This document shows positions 54,323 through 61,785 of a DNA stretch of 64,000 nucleotides, one piece after another (position 1 is the stretch's first letter; every line of letters starts with the position of its first letter). The translations under genes and the position numbers were made by a program. Below the pieces are notes generated by a model. It worked only from the letters and a program-made list of their open reading frames with translations. It had not been told where the DNA came from and ran no database searches. This DNA comes from Porphyromonas somerae DSM 23386. GTDB lineage: Bacteria > Bacteroidota > Bacteroidia > Bacteroidales > Porphyromonadaceae. Location: NCBI RefSeq assembly GCF_000372405.1, contig NZ_AQVC01000008.1:1-64000 (forward strand), in the 5' to 3' direction.

Positions 54323-55537
54323 TTAGGGAATGATGCAGTAGTTGGTGGCAAGTCCGCCTTCGGAAGTTTCTTTGTAGAGACTTGGGAGGTCGTGCCCTGT
54401 CTGCTTCATCACTTCTACCACTTGGTCGAAGGTAACTCGGTGGAACCCGTCGGAGAAGGCGGAGAAGGTATTGCTATCCAATGCACGGGCGGCAGCAAAA
54501 GCATTGCGCTCGATGCAAGGGATTTGCACCAAACCACAGATGGGGTCGCAGGTGAGACCTAAGTGATGCTCAAGCGCCATCTCGGCTGCATACTCTATCT
54601 GATTGAGGCTCCCTCCGAAAAGTTGGTTGGCGGCAGCTGCTGCCATAGCACACGCTACACCCACCTCACCTTGGCAACCCACTTCGGCACCAGAGATGGA
54701 GGCATTGGTACGGGCAAGGTTGCCAATCAGTCCGGCTGTGGCAAGAGCTCGGTGGATCATACGATCGGGAAACTCACGGGAGGTCTGTAGATGGTAGAGT
54801 ACCGCTGGTACCACACCCGACGAACCGCAGGTGGGGGCGGTGGCGACCACGTGACCGGAGGCGTTTTCCTCCGAAACGGCGAGTGCGTATGAGTAAACTA
54901 GTCCACGGCTACTGACATTACTCTTATAGCCTTTGGCGCGAATCAGGTACTCGCCAGCTTTGCGACGCAGGTTGAGCCCTCCTGGAAGTACTCCATCGGA
55001 TTCTAGCCCTCTTTGGACAGCCTCTCTCATCACTTGCCATACTTCGGCAATGTGATCCCATACGGAGGGATCGTCGTACCGCTCCACATACTCCCAAAAG
55101 TTAATCCGATGCTGCTGGCAGTAGACCATAATATCTGTGAGGGTGTGGTGAGGGTAGATCTCATCATGGCGGCTCTCATCAAAGCTCTCATTGGCCAATG
55201 AGCCACCGCCGATACTGTAGACTTTCCACTCGTCGAGTACCTTATCACTCTCATCGAGTGCCTCAAAGAGCATTCCATTGGTGTGGAACTCTGGCACAAT
55301 CGTGGGCTCCCAAAGGATCTTAGTCGGTGCTAGTGGCTCTAGCACATCGAGGATCGCTACATCGGTCATGTGCCCCTTTCCAGTGGCGGCAAGAGAGCCG
55401 TAGAGGGTGACTCTAAAACGGCTGGGAAGGCTACCCTCAAATCGCTTGGCAAACATCTCTGCTGCTCGCCTTGGTGCCATAGTATGGCTACTCGATGGCC
55501 CGTGTCCTATCTTATATATTGTTTTTATTGTCTCCAT
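54323..55537 (-). CDS. sdaA: L-serine ammonia-lyase, iron-sulfur-dependent
   Basis: 404-residue single-chain L-serine dehydratase: serine to pyruvate and ammonia, feeding NifJ. KIGHGPSSSHTMAPRRAAE is the N-terminal beta-domain signature. The alpha part has ATAPTCGSSGVVPAVLY, GCQGEVGVACAMAAAA and LTCDPICGLVQIPCIERNA, which hold the Fe-S cluster cysteines. The start METIKTIYKIGHG at 55537 is chosen; an upstream in-frame extension of 49 residues is not family-like. Confidence 0.96.
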   Translation of the reverse strand: METIKTIYKIGHGPSSSHTMAPRRAAEMFAKRFEGSLPSRFRVTLYGSLAATGKGHMTDVAILDVLEPLAPTKILWEPTIVPEFHTNGMLFEALDESDKVLDEWKVYSIGGGSLANESFDESRHDEIYPHHTLTDIMVYCQQHRINFWEYVERYDDPSVWDHIAEVWQVMREAVQRGLESDGVLPGGLNLRRKAGEYLIRAKGYKSNVSSRGLVYSYALAVSEENASGHVVATAPTCGSSGVVPAVLYHLQTSREFPDRMIHRALATAGLIGNLARTNASISGAEVGCQGEVGVACAMAAAAANQLFGGSLNQIEYAAEMALEHHLGLTCDPICGLVQIPCIERNAFAAARALDSNTFSAFSDGFHRVTFDQVVEVMKQTGHDLPSLYKETSEGGLATNYCIIP

Positions 55538-55579
55538 ATTGTCTTTATAAACCGCTTCTTCGTATGCGAAAACTTCCTG

Positions 55580-55587
55580 CAAAGGTA
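55580..55587 (-). promoter_or_regulatory. -7 box of sdaA
   Basis: Minus-strand TACCTTTG fits TAnnTTTG, 43 bp upstream of the sdaA start; -33 box unclear. Confidence 0.5.
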
Positions 55588-55667
55588 CCACTTTTTGTTG
55601 TGACTTCCTATTCGCTTTTTCTGTCAGGTTGGGAGGAGGAGAACTCCAAGATATTCGCGGGTGGTGA

Positions 55668-55699
55668 TTTGGTAGATTTAGCAATTGTTATTATCTTTG
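55668..55699 (+). promoter_or_regulatory. promoter driving the cobalamin riboswitch
   Basis: TTTG at 55668-55671, a 20-bp spacer, then TATCTTTG at 55692-55699: an exact match to the Bacteroidota consensus. Transcription would begin near 55705, just before the riboswitch. Confidence 0.8.
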
Positions 55700-55703
55700 C
55701 CGT

Positions 55704-55876
55704 ATGAAGGTGCTTTGGTGGTTATTCGACCATTAAGGTTAAAAGGGAAACAGGTGAAAGTCCTGTACAGTCCCGCTGCTGTAAGTCTTACCAAACGCTC
55801 TAGCGTAAACCACTGTGAGAGTAGTCTCTTATGGGAAGGAGCTGGAGACGGAGACAAGTCAGAAAACCTGCCTTCA
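55704..55876 (+). ncRNA. cobalamin riboswitch
   Basis: Contains the hallmark AGGGAA...CAGGTGAAAGTCCTGTAC, CAGTCCCGCTGCTGTAA core (55743-55783), a GGGAAGG segment near 55833, and the B12 box AAGTCAGAAAACCTGCC at 55856-55872. Binding of adenosyl- or related cobalamin would alter expression of whatever lies downstream on the plus strand. No credible coding sequence follows before a terminator at 56105-56156. Confidence 0.93.
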
Positions 55877-56104
55877 ATGTGCATTTTGTATCTCTCTCGA
55901 GGGTTGGAGAGGTGCCACAGAACGACTTAGTCTAGTCAATTCCCTTTCTTTGACCGCAACACGAAGAGGGCTAAGATTGCTGATGTGGTGATTTGATCAG
56001 GAAGATGAGCGTGAATCTGTGAAGCTTCACGACATTGATATGCACAGCAATGGAGCAGCAGAGAGTGTACACTTCTGCCTTTAGTGTCCACTCAAGCCAC
56101 TCTT
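55877..56104 (+). ncRNA. orphan transcript body downstream of the riboswitch
   Basis: Region between riboswitch and terminator. Only very short reading frames exist (for example 17 codons from 55877), and none has an evident start context or recognisable product. A CTCTC/GAGAG hairpin (about 55892-55911) right after the B12 box may be the expression platform, and a GTGAAGCTTCAC palindrome lies at 56019-56030. It may be a regulatory RNA or the remnant of a lost B12 gene. Confidence 0.45.
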
Positions 56105-56156
56105 GGAAGTGGATGTCGTGGTTTTGCAATCATCGCCTCGCATCCACTTCCTTTTT
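56105..56156 (+). terminator. terminator of the riboswitch transcript
   Basis: 11-bp perfect stem GGAAGTGGATG / CATCCACTTCC with a 25-base loop, followed by TTTTT, giving a transcript of about 450 nt. Nothing recognised from 56157 to 56264. Confidence 0.75.
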
Positions 56157-56264
56157 ATTTGCCCATTTCCTTTTATTGGGTAGATGTCATTCAACCACAC
56201 GATTTTCTCAAGTGTGGGTGTGAGATGTTTTACAAGAAAAGTAGAGGCGGCTTAGGGCAATAGC

Positions 56265-57206
56265 TTAATCTTCCGAGTCCCCTTGCTTAATGGCGATGCG
56301 GAGCTTTGCACTACGTGCACGAGGATTGAGGGCGATCTCCTCTTGGGAGGGGAGGATGGGCTTGGCTTGTAGTGGTTTGAGGGGGGTGATGGGAGCACCA
56401 AAGGTGTCTGTTTGGCGGATACCCTCAATATTTCCAGTGCGGAAGAAGTGCTTAACGGGTCGGTCCTCGAGTGAGTGATAGGTGATGACCACAAATCGCC
56501 TCTCTGGTGCTAGCAGCTGGCAGCCATCGCTGAGTAACTGGTGGAGTGCCCCTATCTCATCATTGACAGCGATTCGGAGAGCTTGGAATAGCTTGGCTAG
56601 CGACTGCTTATCTCTCTCTGGCACTACTGGTGCCACTGCGGTGAGTAATTCTCCAATAGTAGAGAGCTGCCCACGCTCCGAGGCCTCTTTGAGAAGTGTA
56701 GCGATACGGTAGCTCCCCTTGAGCTCGCCATAGGTGGCGAGGAGAGCCCCAAGCTGGTCGCGATCAAGGGCGGTGATCAGCTCTGCAGCGGTTTGCCCCC
56801 CTTTGCTATTCATTCGCATATCAAGGGGACCATCGAAGCGAAAGGAGAATCCCCTTTGCTCATCATCTAGGTGGTGGCTAGAGAGCCCAAGGTCGGCTAA
56901 GATGCCATCTACTTGCTCAATACCGTAGAAGTCCATAAAGTGGCGGAGGTGGCGGAAGTTGGTGCGGACGAAAGTAAAGCGTGGATCCTCAATGTGGCAC
57001 TCGCGGGCTGCATCGGGGTCGCGGTCTAGTCCGAAGAGATGCCCCTTTGGGGAGAGTGCCTCTAGGATGCGACGTGAGTGTCCACCGCCACCAAAGGTAC
57101 AGTCAATGTAGATACCATTGGGGTCGGTGACTAATGCCTGGACGCTCTCCTCGCACAGCACTGGGACATGGTACCCTTCCGCCCGTATCACCTCTTCGCT
57201 CTTCAT
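56265..57206 (-). CDS. rsmH: 16S rRNA (cytosine(1402)-N4)-methyltransferase
   Basis: 313-residue RsmH (MraW). The SAM motif is YIDCTFGGGGHSRRIL; the insertion domain and LADLGLSSHHLDD, FRFDGPLDMRMN and FQALRIAVNDE are all family motifs, and ITYHSLEDRPVK near residue 250 closes the active site. It normally sits in the mraZ-rsmH-ftsL division cluster; here it follows a DUF4286-like gene with an ATGA overlap and no division gene is downstream. Confidence 0.97.
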   Translation of the reverse strand: MKSEEVIRAEGYHVPVLCEESVQALVTDPNGIYIDCTFGGGGHSRRILEALSPKGHLFGLDRDPDAARECHIEDPRFTFVRTNFRHLRHFMDFYGIEQVDGILADLGLSSHHLDDEQRGFSFRFDGPLDMRMNSKGGQTAAELITALDRDQLGALLATYGELKGSYRIATLLKEASERGQLSTIGELLTAVAPVVPERDKQSLAKLFQALRIAVNDEIGALHQLLSDGCQLLAPERRFVVITYHSLEDRPVKHFFRTGNIEGIRQTDTFGAPITPLKPLQAKPILPSQEEIALNPRARSAKLRIAIKQGDSED

Positions 57207-57511
57207 CGACCTATAATCTCCATAAGGGTGGGGAAAAATCCAACCCTCTCACCATATAACTCTAGTACACGGGTCACGAGTGGGTCTTCAACTAGCTCAA
57301 ACCCCTCAAGTAATGCGGGGGAAGTGAGTTCAAATTGGAGGGCAACAGAGATACCATCCTCCACCGGAGTAGGGATCCTGAGTAGCTTGGCTGCACTCCA
57401 GCCCTCTCGCTCCGACCAAGCGGGGAAAAGGCGGTGCTCCACGTAGTAGAGTAGGTCGCCACTACAACTACGATCACCGCTAATAGTCACATTATATAGA
57501 TATCCTTTCAT
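57203..57511 (-). CDS. DUF4286-like protein
   Basis: 102-residue soluble ferredoxin-like fold protein. MKGYLYNVTISGD and the C-terminal ELYGERVGFFPTLMEII match DUF4286 by eye. Function unknown. The start ATG 57511 is used because a -7 promoter box lies only 5 bp upstream, which suggests a leaderless or nearly leaderless message. It overlaps rsmH as ATGA. Confidence 0.7.
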   Translation of the reverse strand: MKGYLYNVTISGDRSCSGDLLYYVEHRLFPAWSEREGWSAAKLLRIPTPVEDGISVALQFELTSPALLEGFELVEDPLVTRVLELYGERVGFFPTLMEIIGR

Positions 57512-57515
57512 AGCC

Positions 57516-57523
57516 CAAAGGTA
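57516..57523 (-). promoter_or_regulatory. -7 box of DUF4286-rsmH, close to the start codon
   Basis: Minus-strand TACCTTTG (57523-57516) with a possible TTG about 18 bp upstream. Transcription would start within a few bases of the ATG at 57511. Confidence 0.45.
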
Positions 57524-57670
57524 CCAAAAAAAGCACAATCCCAACTCGCTAGTAACCTCCAAATAGGAATCACAAGCGATATACTGCTCGACACAATAGA
57601 GAGTGAAAGTGGAGGACTATTCTCCCTGTACCTTACCACCAAAAAAACAAGGCCCGAGAGGAGCAAAAGT

Positions 57671-57750
57671 TGAGATGCAACTAAGCGATCGACGAGATGC
57701 AACAAAGCAAATGCTTAGTTGCAACTAAACAATCGCTTAGTTGCATCTCA
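57671..57750. repeat. 22-bp palindromic array, copy E (3.6 units)
   Basis: Units start at 57671, 57693, 57715 and 57737 (partial). Cores are TGAGATGCAACTAA, CGAGATGCAACAAA, TTAGTTGCAACTAA and TTAGTTGCATCTCA; linkers GCGATCGA, GCAAATGC and ACAATCGC. GCAAAAGT precedes it. It shares unit 2 with copy B. The gap 57512-57993 otherwise holds only promoters. Confidence 0.92.
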
Positions 57751-57967
57751 ATTTTGCCTTTTATAGTTCGCTGTATTTCAGCAAGTTGCAAAGGTGCTTT
57801 TTTGACTTTTTAATGCGCCACATTATTGGTTATTCGTCCGATTTAGGGTTGGGGCGCGTGAGCTGTCTTTCTATTTTTTTGTGTGTCTCTTGGACTGGTA
57901 TAGAGAGACTGTCGGCTAGAAAAGGGTCGAAGGAGCGTTGTGTGGGTTCTTTCTCCTTAATTTTGGT

Positions 57968-57975
57968 TATATTTG
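57968..57975 (+). promoter_or_regulatory. -7 box upstream of the Smr protein gene
   Basis: TATATTTG fits TAnnTTTG exactly and lies 18 bp before the ATG at 57994. A clear -33 TTTG was not found. Confidence 0.55.
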
Positions 57976-57993
57976 TATTCTAAAAGTATCATT

Positions 57994-59073
57994 ATGGGAA
58001 TAGATAAAGCACTTAAGGTGGGGGATAGGGTCCGATTTATGGATGCCACTGGTGGTGGTGTGGTGCGTAGAGTACTCCGCAGTAGTGGGGTAGTCTATGT
58101 AGAGGATGAGAGTGGCTTTGAGGTGCCGGTGCTTCAGTCTGAAGTGCTGAAGGTGGAGGGACCAGAGACTAGTTTGTCGTCGAAAGAGAGTCCACTTCCT
58201 TCGCCTAATAAAGCGACCTCACAGCCAGAGATTCGCCCTACAGTGAAACGCAGTAGCGACTCAGAGGGGGAGCGACTGAATGTATCGCTCTGCTACCTTC
58301 CTGAGGAGGGAGGCCAGATAGGGCGGTGTCGCTATGAGGTTTACCTGGTGAATGACTCCAACTACGACCTCTTTGTAGCCTATAGCTCGGGTCGCGGAGC
58401 AGAGCAGGAGCTGAGGTATAGCGGGGTGGTACCCTTTGATAGCAGTGAAGAGCTGGAGAGCTTCGACCCTTTGGAGCTACCAGAGCGTAGTCGGACAACG
58501 GTGCAGCTACTTGCCTTTAAGGAGGGTGGTATCGCCTACCAACCTAAGCAGGCGATGAGCTTTGAGCTGAAGATAGATGGTGCTCGATTTTTGAAGGAGG
58601 GTGCCTTCGTGGAGAGCCCTTACTTTGATGATGGGGCGATCACCTTTGAGCTAGTAAAGCAGGATCAGCCACTGGTGACTAAAAAGGTGGAGGCAGAGCA
58701 ATTGGCTAGCGAGATGATGCGGGCTAAAGTGCAATTGGATAGCCCTAAGAGAAGAGCTAGAAAAGGTGTCGCTAGCCACAAGGGGGAGCCTCTGGTGGTA
58801 GACCTCCACATTAATGAATTGGTGGATAGTACCCTTGGCATGGAGCCTAAGGATATGCTTGAGATACAGCTTGAGAAGGTGGAGGAGGTACTCCGTAGCC
58901 GACGCAAGCCTAATCACGTGGGGGAGAAGGTAATCTTTATCCACGGTAAGGGTGAGGGGGTGCTGAGGAAAGCGGTGTGGGACTTAATCCATCGGAAGTT
59001 TCCTCGCCACGATTTGCAGGATGCCTCTTTCCAAGAGTATGGCTTTGGTGCCACTCAGGTAACTATTAGATAA
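57994..59073 (+). CDS. DUF2027 and Smr domain protein
   Basis: 359-residue cytosolic protein. The N-terminal KOW/SH3-like segment KVGDRVRFMDATGGGVVRRV (residues 8-27) and the central beta region (about 90-225) match DUF2027. The C-terminal Smr domain shows VVDLHINELVDS, IFIHGKGEGVLRKAV and the final FGATQVTIR. Smr domains in MutS2 and SMR proteins nick nucleic acid, recently linked to ribosome rescue. The LDxR motif is replaced by LHIN here, so activity is uncertain. First of a plus-strand run. Confidence 0.86.
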   Translation: MGIDKALKVGDRVRFMDATGGGVVRRVLRSSGVVYVEDESGFEVPVLQSEVLKVEGPETSLSSKESPLPSPNKATSQPEIRPTVKRSSDSEGERLNVSLCYLPEEGGQIGRCRYEVYLVNDSNYDLFVAYSSGRGAEQELRYSGVVPFDSSEELESFDPLELPERSRTTVQLLAFKEGGIAYQPKQAMSFELKIDGARFLKEGAFVESPYFDDGAITFELVKQDQPLVTKKVEAEQLASEMMRAKVQLDSPKRRARKGVASHKGEPLVVDLHINELVDSTLGMEPKDMLEIQLEKVEEVLRSRRKPNHVGEKVIFIHGKGEGVLRKAVWDLIHRKFPRHDLQDASFQEYGFGATQVTIR

Positions 59074-59094
59074 GAAATTGATTCAATATATATT

Positions 59095-59583
59095 ATGGGT
59101 GTAGAGATAGAGCGTAAGTTTTTACTCAAGACGGGAGCGTCACTTCCGGAGAGTGACGAAGTGCTAAATATTCAGCAGTCTTATGTGGCAAAAGGGGAGG
59201 GTGGAGAAGGCGCCTCGGTGCGGGTCCGTTTGGTCAATATGGAGGAGGCTTTTCTAACCATCAAGCAAGCTTCTAGGGAAAACCTAGCGGTGCGGAGTGA
59301 ATTTGAGTACCCTATCCCTGTGGAGGACGCTTTGGAGATTATGGAGCTGAGCCCTTTTACAAAGGTGGTGAAGCAACGTCATATCATCGTGATCGGTGAA
59401 AACAAGTGGGAGGTGGACTTTTTCCTCGAGGAAAATGAAGGCTTGATCGTAGCGGAGTTGGAGCTCCCATCGGTGGATACTGAGGTGGAGCTGCCGGAGT
59501 GGGTCGGTGAAGAAGTGACGAACGACAAGAGATACCTCAATAACTACCTAGCAGTACACCCCTATAGTACATGGAATAACTAA
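59095..59583 (+). CDS. CYTH domain triphosphatase/adenylyl cyclase-like protein
   Basis: 162-residue CYTH protein. The N-terminal EIERKFLL is the signature ExExK motif. Strand residues with charged side chains (SVRVRLVN, FLTIKQAS, SEFEYPIP, WEVDFFLE, IVAELELPS) line the tunnel. Bacterial members hydrolyse inorganic triphosphate or bind polyphosphates; cyclase activity is rarer. It lies 21 bp after the Smr gene. Confidence 0.9.
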   Translation: MGVEIERKFLLKTGASLPESDEVLNIQQSYVAKGEGGEGASVRVRLVNMEEAFLTIKQASRENLAVRSEFEYPIPVEDALEIMELSPFTKVVKQRHIIVIGENKWEVDFFLEENEGLIVAELELPSVDTEVELPEWVGEEVTNDKRYLNNYLAVHPYSTWNN

Positions 59584-59605
59584 TCTAAAATATAAAGTGA
59601 CTATT

Positions 59606-61774
59606 ATGAAGAGAAGATACTTACTTGCTTTGCTCGCTATGGTGCTAGTGGCACCATGGGCAGTGGCAGATGGAGGAATGTGGATGCTGCAATTTTTGAA
59701 GCAGCAAAACCTAAAGCGGATGCAGGAGATGGGCTTGAAGCTATCGGCTGAGGAGATCTATAATCCTGGTCGGGGGGCTTTGGGCGATGCCGTGGTGCAA
59801 TTTGGCGGTGGCTGTACGGGGGAGATTGTCTCGAGCCAAGGTCTGGTCTTTACCAACCATCACTGTGGTTATGGTGAGATTCAGAGCCATAGTTCGGTAG
59901 AGGCCAACTATCTCCGCGATGGCTTTTATGCGCCTACCCTCAGGGATGAGCTCCCCAATCCGGGGCTGAATGTGACGATTGTGGAGGAGATTGTTGATGC
60001 TACGGACTATCTCAGTCAGTATTTGGAGAAGGTAGGGGAGCAGGACCCTCTCGTGTATATGCGTCGTGGCTATCTGCGTAAGGTGGCCGAGCAGTGGTAT
60101 GTGGAGAATAGAGGAGCACTCACAGCAGGGGTGACCTTGGATATGGCTCCTTTTTATGAGGGCAATAGGTATTATCTCTTTGTGAAGAAGCAGTACTCGG
60201 ATATCCGCTTAGTGGCAGCACCACCTAGCTGTATCGGTAAGTTTGGTGCCGACACAGACAATTGGGAGTGGCCTAGACACTCGGGTGACTTTTCGGTCTT
60301 CCGAATCTACACGGCACCCGATGGTTCGCCAGCAGAGTATTCTGCAGATAATGTACCTCTAAAGCCTAAGTATTACCTCAAGGTGAGTGGCAAGGGGGTA
60401 GAGGAGGGAGACTTCGTGATGATGATGGGCTTCCCAGGCACTACCAATCACTTCTACACGCCTAGCGAGGTGCGGGAGCGTCTGGAGGTGGATAACCAGA
60501 TCCGAATTGACCTTCGCAAGGTGCGCCAAGAGGCAATGTGGGAGGAGATGATGAAGGATGAGGCGGTCAATATCCAATATGCTGCAAAGTATCAAGGTTC
60601 GACCAACGCTTATAAGAATGCGATTGGCACCAGTTGGGCAGCACGTAAGAAGAACTTCGAGGCGGTGAAGCAGGAGATGGTGGATCGCCTCCTTGCCTAC
60701 AGTAAGCGGCAGAATAAGCCTGAGTATGCCGAGGCGGTTGCTAAGATAGAGGCGATGGTGAAGGAGCGGGCTACGCTCCGGGCACTCGCCAAGATCTATG
60801 AGGAGGGGCTCTGGAGAGCGGTGGAGACGGCTAAGGCTCCGCTGATCAAAAGTGATGAGGAGTTGAAACAACTTCGTGACCCACAAGCGGCCGCTAAATG
60901 GTACGATGAGGTGATCCTCGGCTACTTTGATAAGGACTACAATAAGGAGGTAGATCGCAAGGTGACCGCTGCGATGTTTGAGGCGGTGCTGAAGTACATT
61001 GACCGTGTGACGGAGGGGCAAGAGCTATCGATTCAATTGCAAACCCCTTTTACTATCCGAAGCTTGATGGAAAGTAAGGACTTGGGTGCTATCTTTGATG
61101 AATCGATCTATTTTGATAAGGCGAAGATGGTGGAGGTACTGAGCTCTGAAGGGGGTGAGGTGGCCTATGCGTTAGACCCTGTCACTTTACTCGCTTTCTC
61201 AGTGCGTGAGGATATGAAGACTATCTCCAAAGCACTTTCGGAGTATGACCGTGACTTTGCTCTAGCTCGCCGTACCTTGCTACAGGGAATGCTGGAGATG
61301 GATGGGGAGATGAACCTTTGGCCTGATGCCAATCTTACACTCCGCTACACCTTTGGTCAGATCAAGGGTTATGTGCCTAGGGACAATGTCTATTATGGCG
61401 CTCAGACCACTATGGATGGAATTATGGAGAAGTGGGATGACGAAAGCCCTGAATTTTATCTCCTCCCTAAGGTGGTGGATATCTACCGTAATAAGGACTT
61501 CGGGCGCTGGGCTCTGCCAAATGGTAAGATGCCTGTGAATATTGTGGCAACTACTCATACTACCGGTGGAAACTCGGGTTCGCCTTTGGTGAATGGTAAG
61601 GGTGAGCTTGTGGGCATCAACTTCGACCGTAACTGGGAGGGCGTTGGTGGTGATATCGAGTATCTGCCCGATTATCAGCGGAGTATTATCCTAGATGTGA
61701 GATATCTACTGATGATATTGGATAAATATCTAGGGGCTGATAGACTGATGAATGAGTTGGATATCGTTGAGTAA
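59606..61774 (+). CDS. dpp11: dipeptidyl peptidase, S46 family (DPP11-like)
   Basis: 722-residue periplasmic serine exopeptidase releasing N-terminal dipeptides. Signal peptide 1-21. The His of VFTNHHCGYG is residue 85, as in P. gingivalis DPP11. An acidic segment DNWEWPRHSGDF matches the catalytic Asp region, and GNSGSP carries the serine. Eighteen residues after that serine is Arg (NFDRNWEG), the residue that gives DPP11 its Asp/Glu preference, where DPP7 has Gly. ATG 59606 (MKRRYL) is chosen over GTG 59597. Confidence 0.93.
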   Translation: MKRRYLLALLAMVLVAPWAVADGGMWMLQFLKQQNLKRMQEMGLKLSAEEIYNPGRGALGDAVVQFGGGCTGEIVSSQGLVFTNHHCGYGEIQSHSSVEANYLRDGFYAPTLRDELPNPGLNVTIVEEIVDATDYLSQYLEKVGEQDPLVYMRRGYLRKVAEQWYVENRGALTAGVTLDMAPFYEGNRYYLFVKKQYSDIRLVAAPPSCIGKFGADTDNWEWPRHSGDFSVFRIYTAPDGSPAEYSADNVPLKPKYYLKVSGKGVEEGDFVMMMGFPGTTNHFYTPSEVRERLEVDNQIRIDLRKVRQEAMWEEMMKDEAVNIQYAAKYQGSTNAYKNAIGTSWAARKKNFEAVKQEMVDRLLAYSKRQNKPEYAEAVAKIEAMVKERATLRALAKIYEEGLWRAVETAKAPLIKSDEELKQLRDPQAAAKWYDEVILGYFDKDYNKEVDRKVTAAMFEAVLKYIDRVTEGQELSIQLQTPFTIRSLMESKDLGAIFDESIYFDKAKMVEVLSSEGGEVAYALDPVTLLAFSVREDMKTISKALSEYDRDFALARRTLLQGMLEMDGEMNLWPDANLTLRYTFGQIKGYVPRDNVYYGAQTTMDGIMEKWDDESPEFYLLPKVVDIYRNKDFGRWALPNGKMPVNIVATTHTTGGNSGSPLVNGKGELVGINFDRNWEGVGGDIEYLPDYQRSIILDVRYLLMILDKYLGADRLMNELDIVE

Positions 61775-61785
61775 AAAGTGGATTT

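Noticed and set aside
55685-55930. 81-codon frame across the riboswitch
   Set aside because: It overlaps the conserved riboswitch core, whose structure fully explains the sequence.
56035-56223. Small protein gene downstream of the B12 riboswitch (62 codons from a TTG, 57 from ATG 56050)
   Set aside because: It runs straight through the terminator hairpin at 56105-56151, has no ribosome-site context and no recognisable sequence.
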